Source: Allocoprobacillus sp002160865 (lineage in GTDB: Bacteria; Bacillota_I; Bacilli_A; Erysipelotrichales; Coprobacillaceae). Taken from it: a stretch of DNA of 64,000 nucleotides. Below the pieces are notes generated by a model that worked only from the letters and a program-made list of their open reading frames with translations, had not been told where the DNA came from and made no database searches. Numbering within the stretch: the first letter of the stretch is position 1; the number at the start of each line of letters is the position of its first letter. A program made the position numbers and the translations under genes. The DNA is taken from NCBI RefSeq assembly GCF_042850985.1, contig NZ_AP031415.1:62001-126000 (forward strand). Direction: 5' to 3'. Shown piece by piece: positions 22,909-35,203 of this stretch.

Positions 22909-24678
22909 TTACTTTGTTATATAAGTTGCGAGTAATAGAAGATATATGTAATCCTTATCATTGTTTCTTATATTTGCAAATTCTGAATGTATAGAATCTT
23001 TTGAAACCATAATATCATTTATTTCATCAACTGTCCCATAAAGTAGTTTTGATAAAATAGGATTATTAACAGTTTCTTGCTCTTTATATTTCATAGATAA
23101 GTTATCTATATTTCTACAAGTTTCTTTAATAAAATAGTTTGTTATATCTAAATCTGGGATATTGTTACTTATACCTAGAATGAGTTCAAATAAGTTATCT
23201 TGTTCGTCGTCAAAGAAATTGTCCAAACTATCAAGATAGTTCATACATTCAGCAGTTAAATTAATGCATTTTGGGTATTTATTTTTGATAAAATTATTAA
23301 TAATATCTATTATTTCAAGATAATTTTTTGAGTTTGTAGTATTAGATGTATCATCAATAAGTTTTTGCACATACCTCATATTAATATTAAATTTTGATAA
23401 ATTGAGAATACTCTCTAAAATATTCATTTTTTTCTCATCATAACAATCACCATTTGTTATATAAAAATTCTTTATTTCTTTGCGAGAAAATGTATTGTCA
23501 ATTAACTCTTTTACAATATCGGTGTTTAGAGAATAATAAAATTGTAAAGGATATCTATCTTCAAATGCAACTCTATTACAAGTTGTTAACATATCTATTT
23601 CTTCTAAATCTGACTCACGATTAGAATTGATCTCTAAATCTTCATAGAAGTCTTTAAAATTATAACGTATAAAACAATATATTTTTTCGTTATGTTCAAA
23701 ATCAAATAGTATTTCATTTAATGATGGGGTTGTGGGTCTTCTGGTATTTGTAATTAAGTATTTCAAATGCTTTAATACCCCATTAGTATAGTTCCTTTTT
23801 TTTCTAAGATTGTCTTTTTTATTAGTGCTATTCATTGTAGGTGTAGAGATTGTATTGAAACAATAATAAGTGTATAAGGGAAAATACCTTGATATAGTAT
23901 TTTCAAAATATGGATTAATTGAAAGCCATAAATAGTTATCTCTTTCTAAACCATCATTTTTATCATAATAGTTTAATAAGTACATTAATTTATTATTAAT
24001 AGATATGAAATCATCACGACTGTTATAAAAATCACTAAATTTTTCTAAATAATTATCTGATTTAAAAGACTCTTTGATTTTTCTAACAAGACGAGAGTAT
24101 TTATCAGCACGTACAGAATAACCATTTAAGCTTAAATTATCCCAATAACCTAGATTTGCATCTACATTGAATGTGGTGGATTCTTTTGTGTCTAATAAGT
24201 TTTTCGCATGAAGATACATACAAATGCTTTTGGCCATATTTTCGGATAAATCTGATTTAACATTTTTTTCTTTTTTAGCTCTTTGGTTAAGCTCAGCTAT
24301 TAGTAGCAATAAAATTTCATGAAAAGTCTTTTCAATTAATTTACTTCTTATATAGTCGTAAAGGTCTGGATTAATCTGATATAATTTGTCGTTTTTATTA
24401 TTGAATATTGTATTTAATCCAAGCATTATATAGATATGCCATTTTCTATATTTGGTTTGATTTGGAATGACGTTGTTTTTTTTGTTTTCCTCTAATAGAA
24501 ATGGAATTAAAGTTCCACTATTATACATTTCATTTACAGTTTCATACCTATTTTTTGAATATTCTAATAACTCTTCTAGCTTATTATGTGGTAGAGTCAT
24601 TTGATATTCAAGTGGTAAATTTAACAATTCATCAGCAGGTAAGAGTTCTATTTCTTTAATTTTATATTTTCCCTTCAT
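22909..24678 (-). CDS. Large orphan protein of unknown function
   Basis: The protein has 589 residues from ATG 24678, which has GGTGAT just upstream. Longer frames to 24753 have hydrophobic, unlikely extra residues. It is highly Asn/Lys/Asp-rich, predicted mainly helical and cytoplasmic, with no membrane segment and no nucleotide-binding motif that I can see. Codon use is even more AT-rich than its surroundings. It is the only large gene on this strand of the element, placed between the toxin-antitoxin locus and the replication genes, a common spot for defence cargo. I do not recognise a family. Confidence 0.7.
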   Translation of the reverse strand: MKGKYKIKEIELLPADELLNLPLEYQMTLPHNKLEELLEYSKNRYETVNEMYNSGTLIPFLLEENKKNNVIPNQTKYRKWHIYIMLGLNTIFNNKNDKLYQINPDLYDYIRSKLIEKTFHEILLLLIAELNQRAKKEKNVKSDLSENMAKSICMYLHAKNLLDTKESTTFNVDANLGYWDNLSLNGYSVRADKYSRLVRKIKESFKSDNYLEKFSDFYNSRDDFISINNKLMYLLNYYDKNDGLERDNYLWLSINPYFENTISRYFPLYTYYCFNTISTPTMNSTNKKDNLRKKRNYTNGVLKHLKYLITNTRRPTTPSLNEILFDFEHNEKIYCFIRYNFKDFYEDLEINSNRESDLEEIDMLTTCNRVAFEDRYPLQFYYSLNTDIVKELIDNTFSRKEIKNFYITNGDCYDEKKMNILESILNLSKFNINMRYVQKLIDDTSNTTNSKNYLEIIDIINNFIKNKYPKCINLTAECMNYLDSLDNFFDDEQDNLFELILGISNNIPDLDITNYFIKETCRNIDNLSMKYKEQETVNNPILSKLLYGTVDEINDIMVSKDSIHSEFANIRNNDKDYIYLLLLATYITK

Positions 24679-24818
24679 ATGTATCACCATAATTATTATA
24701 TCATTAAAAAATAAAAAAATATAATTTGTACAGTTATGGCGGGATAAAAACAAAATGTTTTATTGTAGTATATAGTTGTAATCTCGAGATACAAAAAATA
24801 AAAAGAAGGAGAAAGAAT

Positions 24819-25085
24819 ATGATGAAAGCAATAATTACTGGAATTGATATAAGTAACAGTAATTTAGAAAAAACTACTATTATACAAAAAGATGATTTAG
24901 TTGAGCTTTATGACGATATAGGCTTACTACCAAATTGTCATGAGGATTTAAAAAAACATTTTATTGAGATGATACGTGAAAAGTATAGCGAACTTATCTG
25001 TAGAATTGTAGAGCAAAAAGATTTTACACCAACAACAAAAAAATTTATTTACAACTTTTGCCATATATATTTGATGCAAACTTGA
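24819..25085 (+). CDS. Hypothetical small acidic protein
   Basis: The protein has 88 residues from the ATG pair at 24819/24822 after AAGGAG. The N-terminal MKAIITGIDISNSN looks like a beta strand and turn; the rest is helical and charged. Its TGA overlaps the ATG of the DnaB-like gene by one base (TGATG), so translation is coupled and it may be a helicase loader or partner. No family is recognised. Confidence 0.55.
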   Translation: MMKAIITGIDISNSNLEKTTIIQKDDLVELYDDIGLLPNCHEDLKKHFIEMIREKYSELICRIVEQKDFTPTTKKFIYNFCHIYLMQT

Positions 25086-25990
25086 TGCCATTGGTAAGTG
25101 AAGAATTTGACAATAATATTTTGCCAAATGGTTGGATAAAGGGGCAACTTTATACGATAAGTGGCTCTTCGGGTGGAGGTAAAACAGCATTAGGAATTAT
25201 GTTTTCCTCAGTGCTTATGTTGGGGGTAAATCCCCAACATAAAGATCATATAGAGCAAAAGCAAGTTCATGTATTATATATTAATCTTGAGCAGGCTCAA
25301 GAAGAGGTGGAAAAAAGATTTGTTTCTTGCTTTTCAGCTCTTAATGATTTAGATAGAGCGATTGCGTATTCTGATATTATGAACCCAAGTGAAATAAAAA
25401 AATTGGCAGATTATAATTTTGCATCACACTTGTATTCATTTTACAGTTCAAATTTGACTATATTAAATCCAAATGACTTTTGTTCTCTTGATATTATTGA
25501 CATAGAGGGAAAAGTTAAAGATATATGTCAAAAAGAACATATTGATTTTGTAGTTATCGACCAATATCAAAATATAAGTGGATCTGAAGAAATAAGTGAA
25601 CATATTGCTACTGAATTACGCAATATGGCAAGAAGTTTAGATTTACCTGTTTTAGTGCTTGGTCAAATGAATAAATTATCACAACAAGATAGCATGAATG
25701 AAAATGGTCAAATGGATATAAATAAAATCTCAGCAATATCTTTAAAAGGAGCTAGTGCTCTTGCACAACAAAGTACAAATGTAACCTTTATCATACCTAC
25801 TGGAAAAACAAAAATAGTCAATGGTCATCAAGGGGAGATTGTTTTAATAGCAAATAAAAAAGGACGTTATGGTTGTGGAGAAGGAGTTAAAATGCTGTTT
25901 TTAAAACAATTCAATTTATTATTGGATCTTGAAGCTGATAAAGAAACTAGTAATAAGAAAAATGGAGGATTTGTAGATGACAACATATAG
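25085..25990 (+). CDS. DnaB/RecA-like replicative ATPase
   Basis: The protein has 301 residues. Walker A is GSSGGGKTA near residue 28; Walker B is FVVIDQYQNI near 160, followed by LPVLVLGQMNKLSQQ and a late ISLKGASALAQQS sensor region. This is the C-terminal helicase core of DnaB-type proteins without the primase-binding N-terminus, as in RepA-like element helicases. I choose ATG 25085 because of the TGATG junction. It probably unwinds the excised element's origin together with the next gene's product. Confidence 0.78.
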   Translation: MPLVSEEFDNNILPNGWIKGQLYTISGSSGGGKTALGIMFSSVLMLGVNPQHKDHIEQKQVHVLYINLEQAQEEVEKRFVSCFSALNDLDRAIAYSDIMNPSEIKKLADYNFASHLYSFYSSNLTILNPNDFCSLDIIDIEGKVKDICQKEHIDFVVIDQYQNISGSEEISEHIATELRNMARSLDLPVLVLGQMNKLSQQDSMNENGQMDINKISAISLKGASALAQQSTNVTFIIPTGKTKIVNGHQGEIVLIANKKGRYGCGEGVKMLFLKQFNLLLDLEADKETSNKKNGGFVDDNI

Positions 25991-26837
25991 AATGTCAATG
26001 TTAGAAAAAATATGGATAGTAAATTTTCGTGGCATGATTGGGTTGCTTACACAAGAATATAAGAAAGATCAAGAAATAAAACAGAGCTTTTCTAATGGAA
26101 CTACTTTAACAATTAGATGTTCTCAAGATACACAACTTTCAATTTTTGATATTGCAGTATTACATGCGATTCATAGTATTTTCATAGAAAAAGATGGGAT
26201 TTCACGTTTTGAACCTCTTCACATTTTGAAAATTTTAACTGGAAATAACAAAGCACACTTTTGTAAGAATAAAGTTAAAAATAAGACAATTGATGAAAAG
26301 GAAATTGTTAAATCAATAAAAAAACTAAGCATGGTCAATATTCTTGAAATAAATAAACAAAAACTAATATCATGGAAATTAGTGGATCTAGAAGTAATAA
26401 ATGGGTGTTTTGAGCTTAAAAACGAACCTGTATTGTTGTATATTGTTGAAAATCAGTTATTAGATGGAATAAGTTTAAATGTTTATCCCATAAGTGTAAT
26501 GCATATAAAAAGTGAAAATGCTAAACATAATATACATCAAACTAAGAATATTATGGAATTTAAATTTTACACCATACACAATATTTTGTGTTCAAAAGAA
26601 ACAACAATAATAAAAAATAAACAGATAAAAGAATATTTAGGGATAAATACTCAGATTATGACAAATAGACAAAAGTATAAAGATAAATTGATATCATACG
26701 ATCTCTACAGAAAGACAAATAATTTCATTAATCGTCAATTTAGATTGAATGTGACAGTTTTCTTAAATGTATTGATGTCTTCAGATGTAATCAAAGATTT
26801 TGAAGTATCTAGTGATGTCACTAAAATATATCAATAA
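25977..26837 (+). CDS. Probable replication initiator
   Basis: The protein has 286 residues and overlaps the helicase gene by 14 bases. The segment LSIFDIAVLHAIHSIFIEKDG, a variable loop, then IVKSIKKLSMVNILEINKQK, resembles the winged-helix domains of RepA-type initiators of low-GC Gram-positive plasmids. A second similar unit lies near residues 195-270. Position behind a DnaB-like gene and ahead of a large palindrome supports the role. The family match is weak. Confidence 0.5.
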   Translation: MTTYRMSMLEKIWIVNFRGMIGLLTQEYKKDQEIKQSFSNGTTLTIRCSQDTQLSIFDIAVLHAIHSIFIEKDGISRFEPLHILKILTGNNKAHFCKNKVKNKTIDEKEIVKSIKKLSMVNILEINKQKLISWKLVDLEVINGCFELKNEPVLLYIVENQLLDGISLNVYPISVMHIKSENAKHNIHQTKNIMEFKFYTIHNILCSKETTIIKNKQIKEYLGINTQIMTNRQKYKDKLISYDLYRKTNNFINRQFRLNVTVFLNVLMSSDVIKDFEVSSDVTKIYQ

Positions 26838-26907
26838 GAAACATTTTGTGGTCTATTTATGAAATAATGCAAATTTTAAGATAAAAAAACAGTGCTTTAA
26901 AAGACTA

Positions 26908-26942
26908 TTCTAAGTGATATCTCTACGAGATATCACTTAGAA
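26908..26942. repeat. Perfect 16-bp inverted repeat
   Basis: TTCTAAGTGATATCTC (26908-26923) and GAGATATCACTTAGAA (26927-26942) are separated by TAC. No T run follows, so it is not a normal terminator. It lies between the initiator gene and the Xis-like gene and could be a replication origin or an operator. Confidence 0.8.
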
Positions 26943-26988
26943 CAAATAATAAGAACAAAGTTGCAAAGAAAGGAAGTTATTTATAATT

Positions 26989-27264
26989 ATGAAGCAAAAT
27001 AAACAATTAAATATTAGCCGTTTGGAGCTGATACAAAAAGGTTATGTCAATCAAAAAGAATTAGCAGTTTTTCTAGATGTAGGAAAAAAGAAAGCGAAAG
27101 TTGTATATGATAATATTTGCGCTGATATCCATCATAATGGTAAAAGTGTTGATGTTTTAGGAATCCCTACATCTAGAGCGTTGGATTATATAGGGTTAAC
27201 CGAAGATGACATTAGACGATTTGCTAATGATGAGAAAAAGGAGGTGATCAACTATGACAGTTAG
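26989..27264 (+). CDS. Excisionase-like DNA-binding protein
   Basis: The protein has 91 residues. The pattern LIQKGYVNQKELAVFLDVGK followed by a basic KKKAKVVYDNI is a helix-turn-helix of the kind found in small proteins (such as DUF3173) directly before integrases of Bacillota elements. It overlaps the integrase by 11 bases and ends with the integrase ribosome binding site. A role in excision is inferred from position. Confidence 0.65.
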   Translation: MKQNKQLNISRLELIQKGYVNQKELAVFLDVGKKKAKVVYDNICADIHHNGKSVDVLGIPTSRALDYIGLTEDDIRRFANDEKKEVINYDS

Positions 27265-28369
27265 AAAAGATAATGAAAGAGGGACATGGATAGCTGTAGT
27301 ATATTATAATGGAAAACATTATTGGCGAAGAGGTTTTAGAACCAAACGTGAAGCAATAAAAGCTGAATTAGAGATTAAGGCTGGACTGCAGACTCCAAAA
27401 AAACGTATGAAATTAGATGAGTTAGAAAATGAGTTTCTAGCTCATCAAAAATTACGCTATAGTATGACTACTGTGAAAACCAATGAATCACGATATAATA
27501 CACATATAAAACCCTATTTAGGTAATAAATATATAGATAATATTAGTGTGAAAGATATACAATCGTTAATCAATACTCTTAAAATGTCTAAAAAGGAATA
27601 TAAAAACTCATATATTAATCATATTATTGAGTGTATATCAAAGCTGTATAATTATGCTATGGACATGGAATATATTGATTACAATCCAACAAAGAAAGTG
27701 AGAAAGTTAAAAGAGTCACAGTCAGGAATAAAATATATAACCTTAAGTCAATTTCAAAGGTTATATCAATCTGTTGATGATTTCTACTATAAAACTTTCT
27801 TAATGATTTTGTTTTATACAGGAATTAGAGTAGGTGAAGCAAGGGCGATTCGTTGGGAGCAAATAGACTTTAAATCTAACGAGATGAAGATAAATGCACA
27901 TATAGTAGATAAAGGTGGAACAAGACGTGTTGACGGACGTAAGAATAATAAAGATTATACTATCATTATGCCTTTTAATGTAAAAGAAGCTTTGTTAAAT
28001 ATCTATAATATTGAAAAAAATAAGGATGGCTTTAATGATGATAAATATGTGTTTGGTTACTATAAGTCATGGTCTTATAATAAAATAAGAACACGATTTA
28101 AAAAGGCTTTAAAAGATGCGGGTTTAGAAGATATCAAGTTACATACTTTAAGACACTCTTATGCATCGTTACTTGCTAACTCTGGAGCTTCTATACAGGA
28201 ATTAGCTGGGGCATTGGGTGATACATTAGAAGTAACTATCAACACATACTCTCATATGTATGATGATGTAAATGAAAAAATTAGCAATAGAATAAATGCA
28301 ATTATTTCGGAGGGAGATTCCTCCTTTTTTATTGATGAAAGAGAAAATAAAAGTAATCAAAAAGAATAA
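27254..28369 (+). CDS. int: Tyrosine integrase of the ssrA element
   Basis: The protein has 371 residues. It has an N-terminal AP2-like arm-binding domain (residues 1-45, TWIAVVYYNGKHYWRRGF), a SAM-like core-binding domain (55-145) and a catalytic domain. The catalytic domain carries TGIRVGEARA (R192), LHTLRHS (H297, R300) and NTYSHM (nucleophile Y332). The usual second His before the Tyr is an Asp here (LGDT). AAGGAGGTG precedes the ATG. It catalyses exchange between attachment cores at the ssrA end; its own gene lies 220 bases from attR. A GGAGG/CCTCC hairpin with six T lies inside its last codons (28311-28331). Confidence 0.95.
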   Translation: MTVRKDNERGTWIAVVYYNGKHYWRRGFRTKREAIKAELEIKAGLQTPKKRMKLDELENEFLAHQKLRYSMTTVKTNESRYNTHIKPYLGNKYIDNISVKDIQSLINTLKMSKKEYKNSYINHIIECISKLYNYAMDMEYIDYNPTKKVRKLKESQSGIKYITLSQFQRLYQSVDDFYYKTFLMILFYTGIRVGEARAIRWEQIDFKSNEMKINAHIVDKGGTRRVDGRKNNKDYTIIMPFNVKEALLNIYNIEKNKDGFNDDKYVFGYYKSWSYNKIRTRFKKALKDAGLEDIKLHTLRHSYASLLANSGASIQELAGALGDTLEVTINTYSHMYDDVNEKISNRINAIISEGDSSFFIDERENKSNQKE

Positions 28370-28448
28370 GATATAGTATTATTCTAGAAATTTATGGTAT
28401 AATTTATTAAAGAGAAAATCAAAACGTAGTATATAATAGATTATTTAT

Positions 28449-28471
28449 TGTGCTAACGAGTGTGCTAACGA
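28449..28471 (+). repeat. Right integrase arm-type site pair
   Basis: TGTGCTAACGA occurs at 28449-28459 and again at 28461-28471, in the same direction. It matches the pair at the left end (12211-12232). Confidence 0.7.
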
Positions 28472-28507
28472 AGATAGGATATTAAATTCAATTTTATGGT
28501 TTTTAAG

Positions 28508-28543
28508 CGTTCCAAAATGAGGAAAAGTAACCCTATTGGAACG
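28508..28543. repeat. GGAACG inverted repeat near attR
   Basis: CGTTCCAA (28508-28515) pairs with TTGGAACG (28536-28543). The GGAACG arm recalls hairpins at 18650-18692 and 22571-22598 of the same element. Confidence 0.45.
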
Positions 28544-28590
28544 TTTTGGAAGTGATTGGAGATAATGATTTATATTAATATCTCTCCCCT

Positions 28591-28604
28591 CGCCTCCACC
28601 AAAT
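28591..28604 (+). repeat. attR: right copy of the 14-bp attachment core
   Basis: CGCCTCCACCAAAT is identical to 12150-12163. There is no tRNA-like structure before it, as expected for the end that lost ssrA. Confidence 0.88.
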
Positions 28605-28655
28605 TTAATGTGCAATGTGGATGTCATTATCATTTTGATTTTCATTTACTTAAAA

Positions 28656-28722
28656 AGTCTATTTATATTGTATGTTATCCTATTAAAATAGAGATATCTG
28701 TTCTATAAATAGACTATTTTTA
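28656..28722. terminator. Long-stem terminator, possibly the displaced ssrA terminator
   Basis: AGTCTATTTATA (28656-28667) and TATAAATAGACT (28704-28715) pair over 12 bp and are followed by ATTTTTATTTT. It can also end the minus-strand hydrolase gene. Confidence 0.6.
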
Positions 28723-28745
28723 TTTTAAATTATGTAATATAAAGT

Positions 28746-29435
28746 TTATTTGTATATTCCACATTGATTATATTGATATAATAAAGGAGAATAATGGTCT
28801 TGTGATAATATATTTGTTGTTGTACCTGATATAGTGTGATTGTTTATTCCGTTAACACATTGAATAAGATTAATAATTTCATTAGAAAAAATAGGATATG
28901 TATTATGTGCTGGATAAATAGTGATGTCTTTGTTCTTAAAAAGATTATCAAGCATTAAAAGGGATTGAAGATATTGATTTAGGTTTCTGTTGTGGCCAAA
29001 CATATAGATGGGGCCATATGATATCGTATCTCCAGAAAATAGAATATGATTTTCTTGATCATATAAACATATTGAACCGGGAGTATGTCCAGGGGTATGA
29101 ATAACATGAAATTGTTGATTTCCTAAATTAAAGATATATTGATCATCAATGGGTATTATATCTGAATCGTGATTGGGTAAATAAGTTATTTCATCAGGAT
29201 AAATATGGATTTCTTTAAATGGTGTTATATTTTTAGTATGATCTCGATCAGCGTGTGTAAGGCATAAGGAAATTGGAAGTGATGTGATTTCTCTGATAGC
29301 GGATATAATGTCAAAAGAGAATGCTCCAGTATCAACAAGTAAAGCTTTGTTTTGACCAATGACGAGATAGGATCTGACCATACCCTGATCGAATGTGTAT
29401 AAAGTGTCATTGATTTGTATTATTTTTGTATTCAT
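28746..29435 (-). CDS. MBL-fold metallo-hydrolase
   Basis: The protein has 229 residues. It shows the metallo-beta-lactamase fold motifs in order: LLVDTGA, the zinc-binding THADRDH (near residue 60), HTPGHTPGS (near 115), SGDTI (near 135) and a final His in YPAHN. These are small cytoplasmic hydrolases of glyoxalase II or related type; the substrate cannot be told. The first gene to the right of the element, it belongs to the host. Its ATG follows AGAGGTG. Confidence 0.85.
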   Translation of the reverse strand: MNTKIIQINDTLYTFDQGMVRSYLVIGQNKALLVDTGAFSFDIISAIREITSLPISLCLTHADRDHTKNITPFKEIHIYPDEITYLPNHDSDIIPIDDQYIFNLGNQQFHVIHTPGHTPGSICLYDQENHILFSGDTISYGPIYMFGHNRNLNQYLQSLLMLDNLFKNKDITIYPAHNTYPIFSNEIINLIQCVNGINNHTISGTTTNILSQDHYSPLLYQYNQCGIYK

Positions 29436-29564
29436 AATTGTTCACCTCTACAAAATTATAACATAAATAGTTATGTAAAAATAAAAATAAAAGAAAACAT
29501 GCAAGAAAAAACATTGATAGAAAGGGAAAAAAAGAGAAAAGATGAAAAAATATGAAAAAAATGC

Positions 29565-29593
29565 TTGCAAAGGGGAGGAATAGATGATATTAT
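29565..29593 (+). promoter_or_regulatory. rRNA operon promoter
   Basis: TTGCAA (29565-29570) and TATTAT (29588-29593) have a 17-base spacer, 118 bases before the 16S gene. The 276 bases between the hydrolase gene and 16S hold otherwise A-rich sequence and the leader. Confidence 0.65.
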
Positions 29594-29618
29594 AGATGAG
29601 CACTCGAGAGAGGGCGAC

Positions 29619-29642
29619 AGGAACATTGAAAACTGAACAGTA
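29619..29642 (+). repeat. rRNA leader copy of a processing repeat
   Basis: AGGAACATTGAAAACTGAAC here recurs at about 31301-31321 in the 16S-23S spacer. Such pairs are usual in rRNA leaders and probably serve antitermination or processing. Confidence 0.6.
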
Positions 29643-29711
29643 AACACGTCAATAAAGATAGAAAAAAAGAAAGAGTCAAGAAGACATGAAATTGTCTGAA
29701 GATAGAAAAGG

Positions 29712-31237
<1,526 letters not shown>

Positions 31238-31428
31238 AGGGAGAAGAGAAGATGTGGATACTGTTTGGTTTTGAGTGTATCTGTAGAGATGCATTCAAGG
31301 CAGGAACATTGAAAACTGAACAGCAAACTTTCTACAAGAAAGCGAAGAAACGAAAGATGAAAGAGATCAGGAAGAAGGTCGAAATCATCTAGTTGCAAAC
31401 TAAGAAAGCACGAAAAGAGAACACTTTA
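31238..31428 (+). other. 16S-23S spacer without tRNA
   Basis: These 191 bases hold no tRNA-like cloverleaf. They contain the second copy of the leader repeat (GAACATTGAAAACTGAACAG near 31302-31321). Confidence 0.8.
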
Positions 31429-34314
<2,886 letters not shown>

Positions 34315-34362
34315 AAGAAGTGGGAGGAAGGAAGCTGTTCAGTTTTGAGCGTTCGTGCTCAG

Positions 34363-34478
34363 ATGATCTGGTGGCGAAGGCATGATGGACACACCTGTAA
34401 CCATGCCGAACACAGAAGTTAAGCATCATAGCGGCGAAGATAGTGGGCAACTGCGACAATAGCACGCTGCCAGTTCAT
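34363..34478 (+). rRNA. rrf: 5S ribosomal RNA
   Basis: ATGATCTGG pairs with CCAGTTCAT (one mismatch) to close the molecule. The inner CCATGCCGAACACAGAAG is the conserved 5S loop. It is 116 bases long. Confidence 0.93.
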
Positions 34479-34482
34479 GTGA

Positions 34483-34515
34483 GGGAATAGTCATTCTATT
34501 CCCTTTCTTTTTTAT
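34483..34515 (+). terminator. rRNA operon terminator
   Basis: GGGAATAG (34483-34490) pairs with CTATTCCC (34496-34503), followed by TTTCTTTTTT. Confidence 0.85.
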
Positions 34516-34582
34516 TATAGGAATTTGATTTCTTTTGATTGATAAATGCTTAAAGCAAATATTGACAATGAGCAAAATAAAA

Positions 34583-34602
34583 AGTAATGCACCAGCATTA
34601 CT
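34583..34602 (-). terminator. Terminator of the IS91-linked genes
   Basis: AGTAATGC (34583-34590) pairs with GCATTACT (34595-34602). On the minus strand the stem is followed by TTTTTATTTTG. Confidence 0.7.
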
Positions 34603-34637
34603 CTATTTTTCTGCATGCAAAAACGTAACCAGATATA

Positions 34638-34904
34638 TCATTTCTTGACCTGGTGCATTGTTCCTTTTCCACATTTCATGCAGATGCATGACAGTTCATC
34701 ATCTCCATCAGCCTCCGCTATTTCACTTAATATGTATCCGTCAAGTTTCATTTCACATCCGCATCCGTCACATTTCATAAGTACCTTATCTGATTCATAT
34801 GTGTCATCATGGAGAAGCATTTCATCAACTTCTTCTGGCGTTAATGGTTTGACTTCTGAGATATTTTGATGTGTAGATGCATCTTTCTTTGTACGGGATG
34901 TCAT
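34638..34904 (-). CDS. Zinc-ribbon passenger protein of an IS91-like element
   Basis: The protein has 88 residues from ATG 34904, 8 bases after GAAGGAGG. The C-terminal half has two Cys pairs, KCDGCGCEMK and CICMKCGKG, that should bind zinc. The N-terminal half is acidic (PLTPEEVDEMLLHDD). The frame overlaps the remnant of the transposase C-terminus in another phase. I do not recognise a named family; it may be a passenger or a host gene. Confidence 0.55.
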   Translation of the reverse strand: MTSRTKKDASTHQNISEVKPLTPEEVDEMLLHDDTYESDKVLMKCDGCGCEMKLDGYILSEIAEADGDDELSCICMKCGKGTMHQVKK

Positions 34905-35160
34905 TCTTCCGTCCTCCTTCAAAGGGATTATATGTTTCAGCATAATTCATGATCATTCCACATCTGCATTTGATGGGATCCCTCTGAAATGATTGTATCA
35001 TAAAATAACGGAAATGTGTCTTCTGGATTTGAATTTTTGCGATGGTCTGTCTTTCCTTCTTGTACTGTGTTTCTTTTTTCTGCTTATGAGCCAGAAGCTC
35101 AGCCATTCTATTGTAATGTCTGGTCGACCTGTTGGAATAGAATCCATAGTATCGAGTCAT
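34825..35160 (-). pseudogene. IS91-family transposase, C-terminal remnant
   Basis: Translation from 35160 gives MTRYYGFYSNRS, the start of the conserved C-terminal region of IS91-type transposases. A basic region follows, then the zinc-finger part KCRCGMIMNYAETYNPF. It lies 44 bases after the stop of the larger fragment (35204-36259) and in a different phase, so the gene is broken. Confidence 0.65.
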
Positions 35161-35203
35161 TGTTGAATACCAAATTAAATAAAAAGTAAAATAAAGAAAA
35201 TAG

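Larger units (their letters stand above)
12150..28604 (+). mobile_element. Integrative and mobilizable element in ssrA (16.4 kb)
   Basis: The element lies between 14-bp direct repeats at the ssrA 3' end. A tyrosine integrase sits at the right end, integrase arm-site pairs lie near both ends, and it carries a relaxase and replication genes. No type IV secretion genes are present, so it would need a helper to conjugate. The integration leaves ssrA intact because attL restores its 3' end. Cargo includes a type I toxin-antitoxin locus, rtcB-prfH, RadC and DprA-like proteins and several unknown genes. Confidence 0.9.

Noticed and set aside
28445..28645. A minus-strand frame spanning the integrase arm sites and attR
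   Set aside because: It crosses the recombination site and would not be kept intact by integration and excision.
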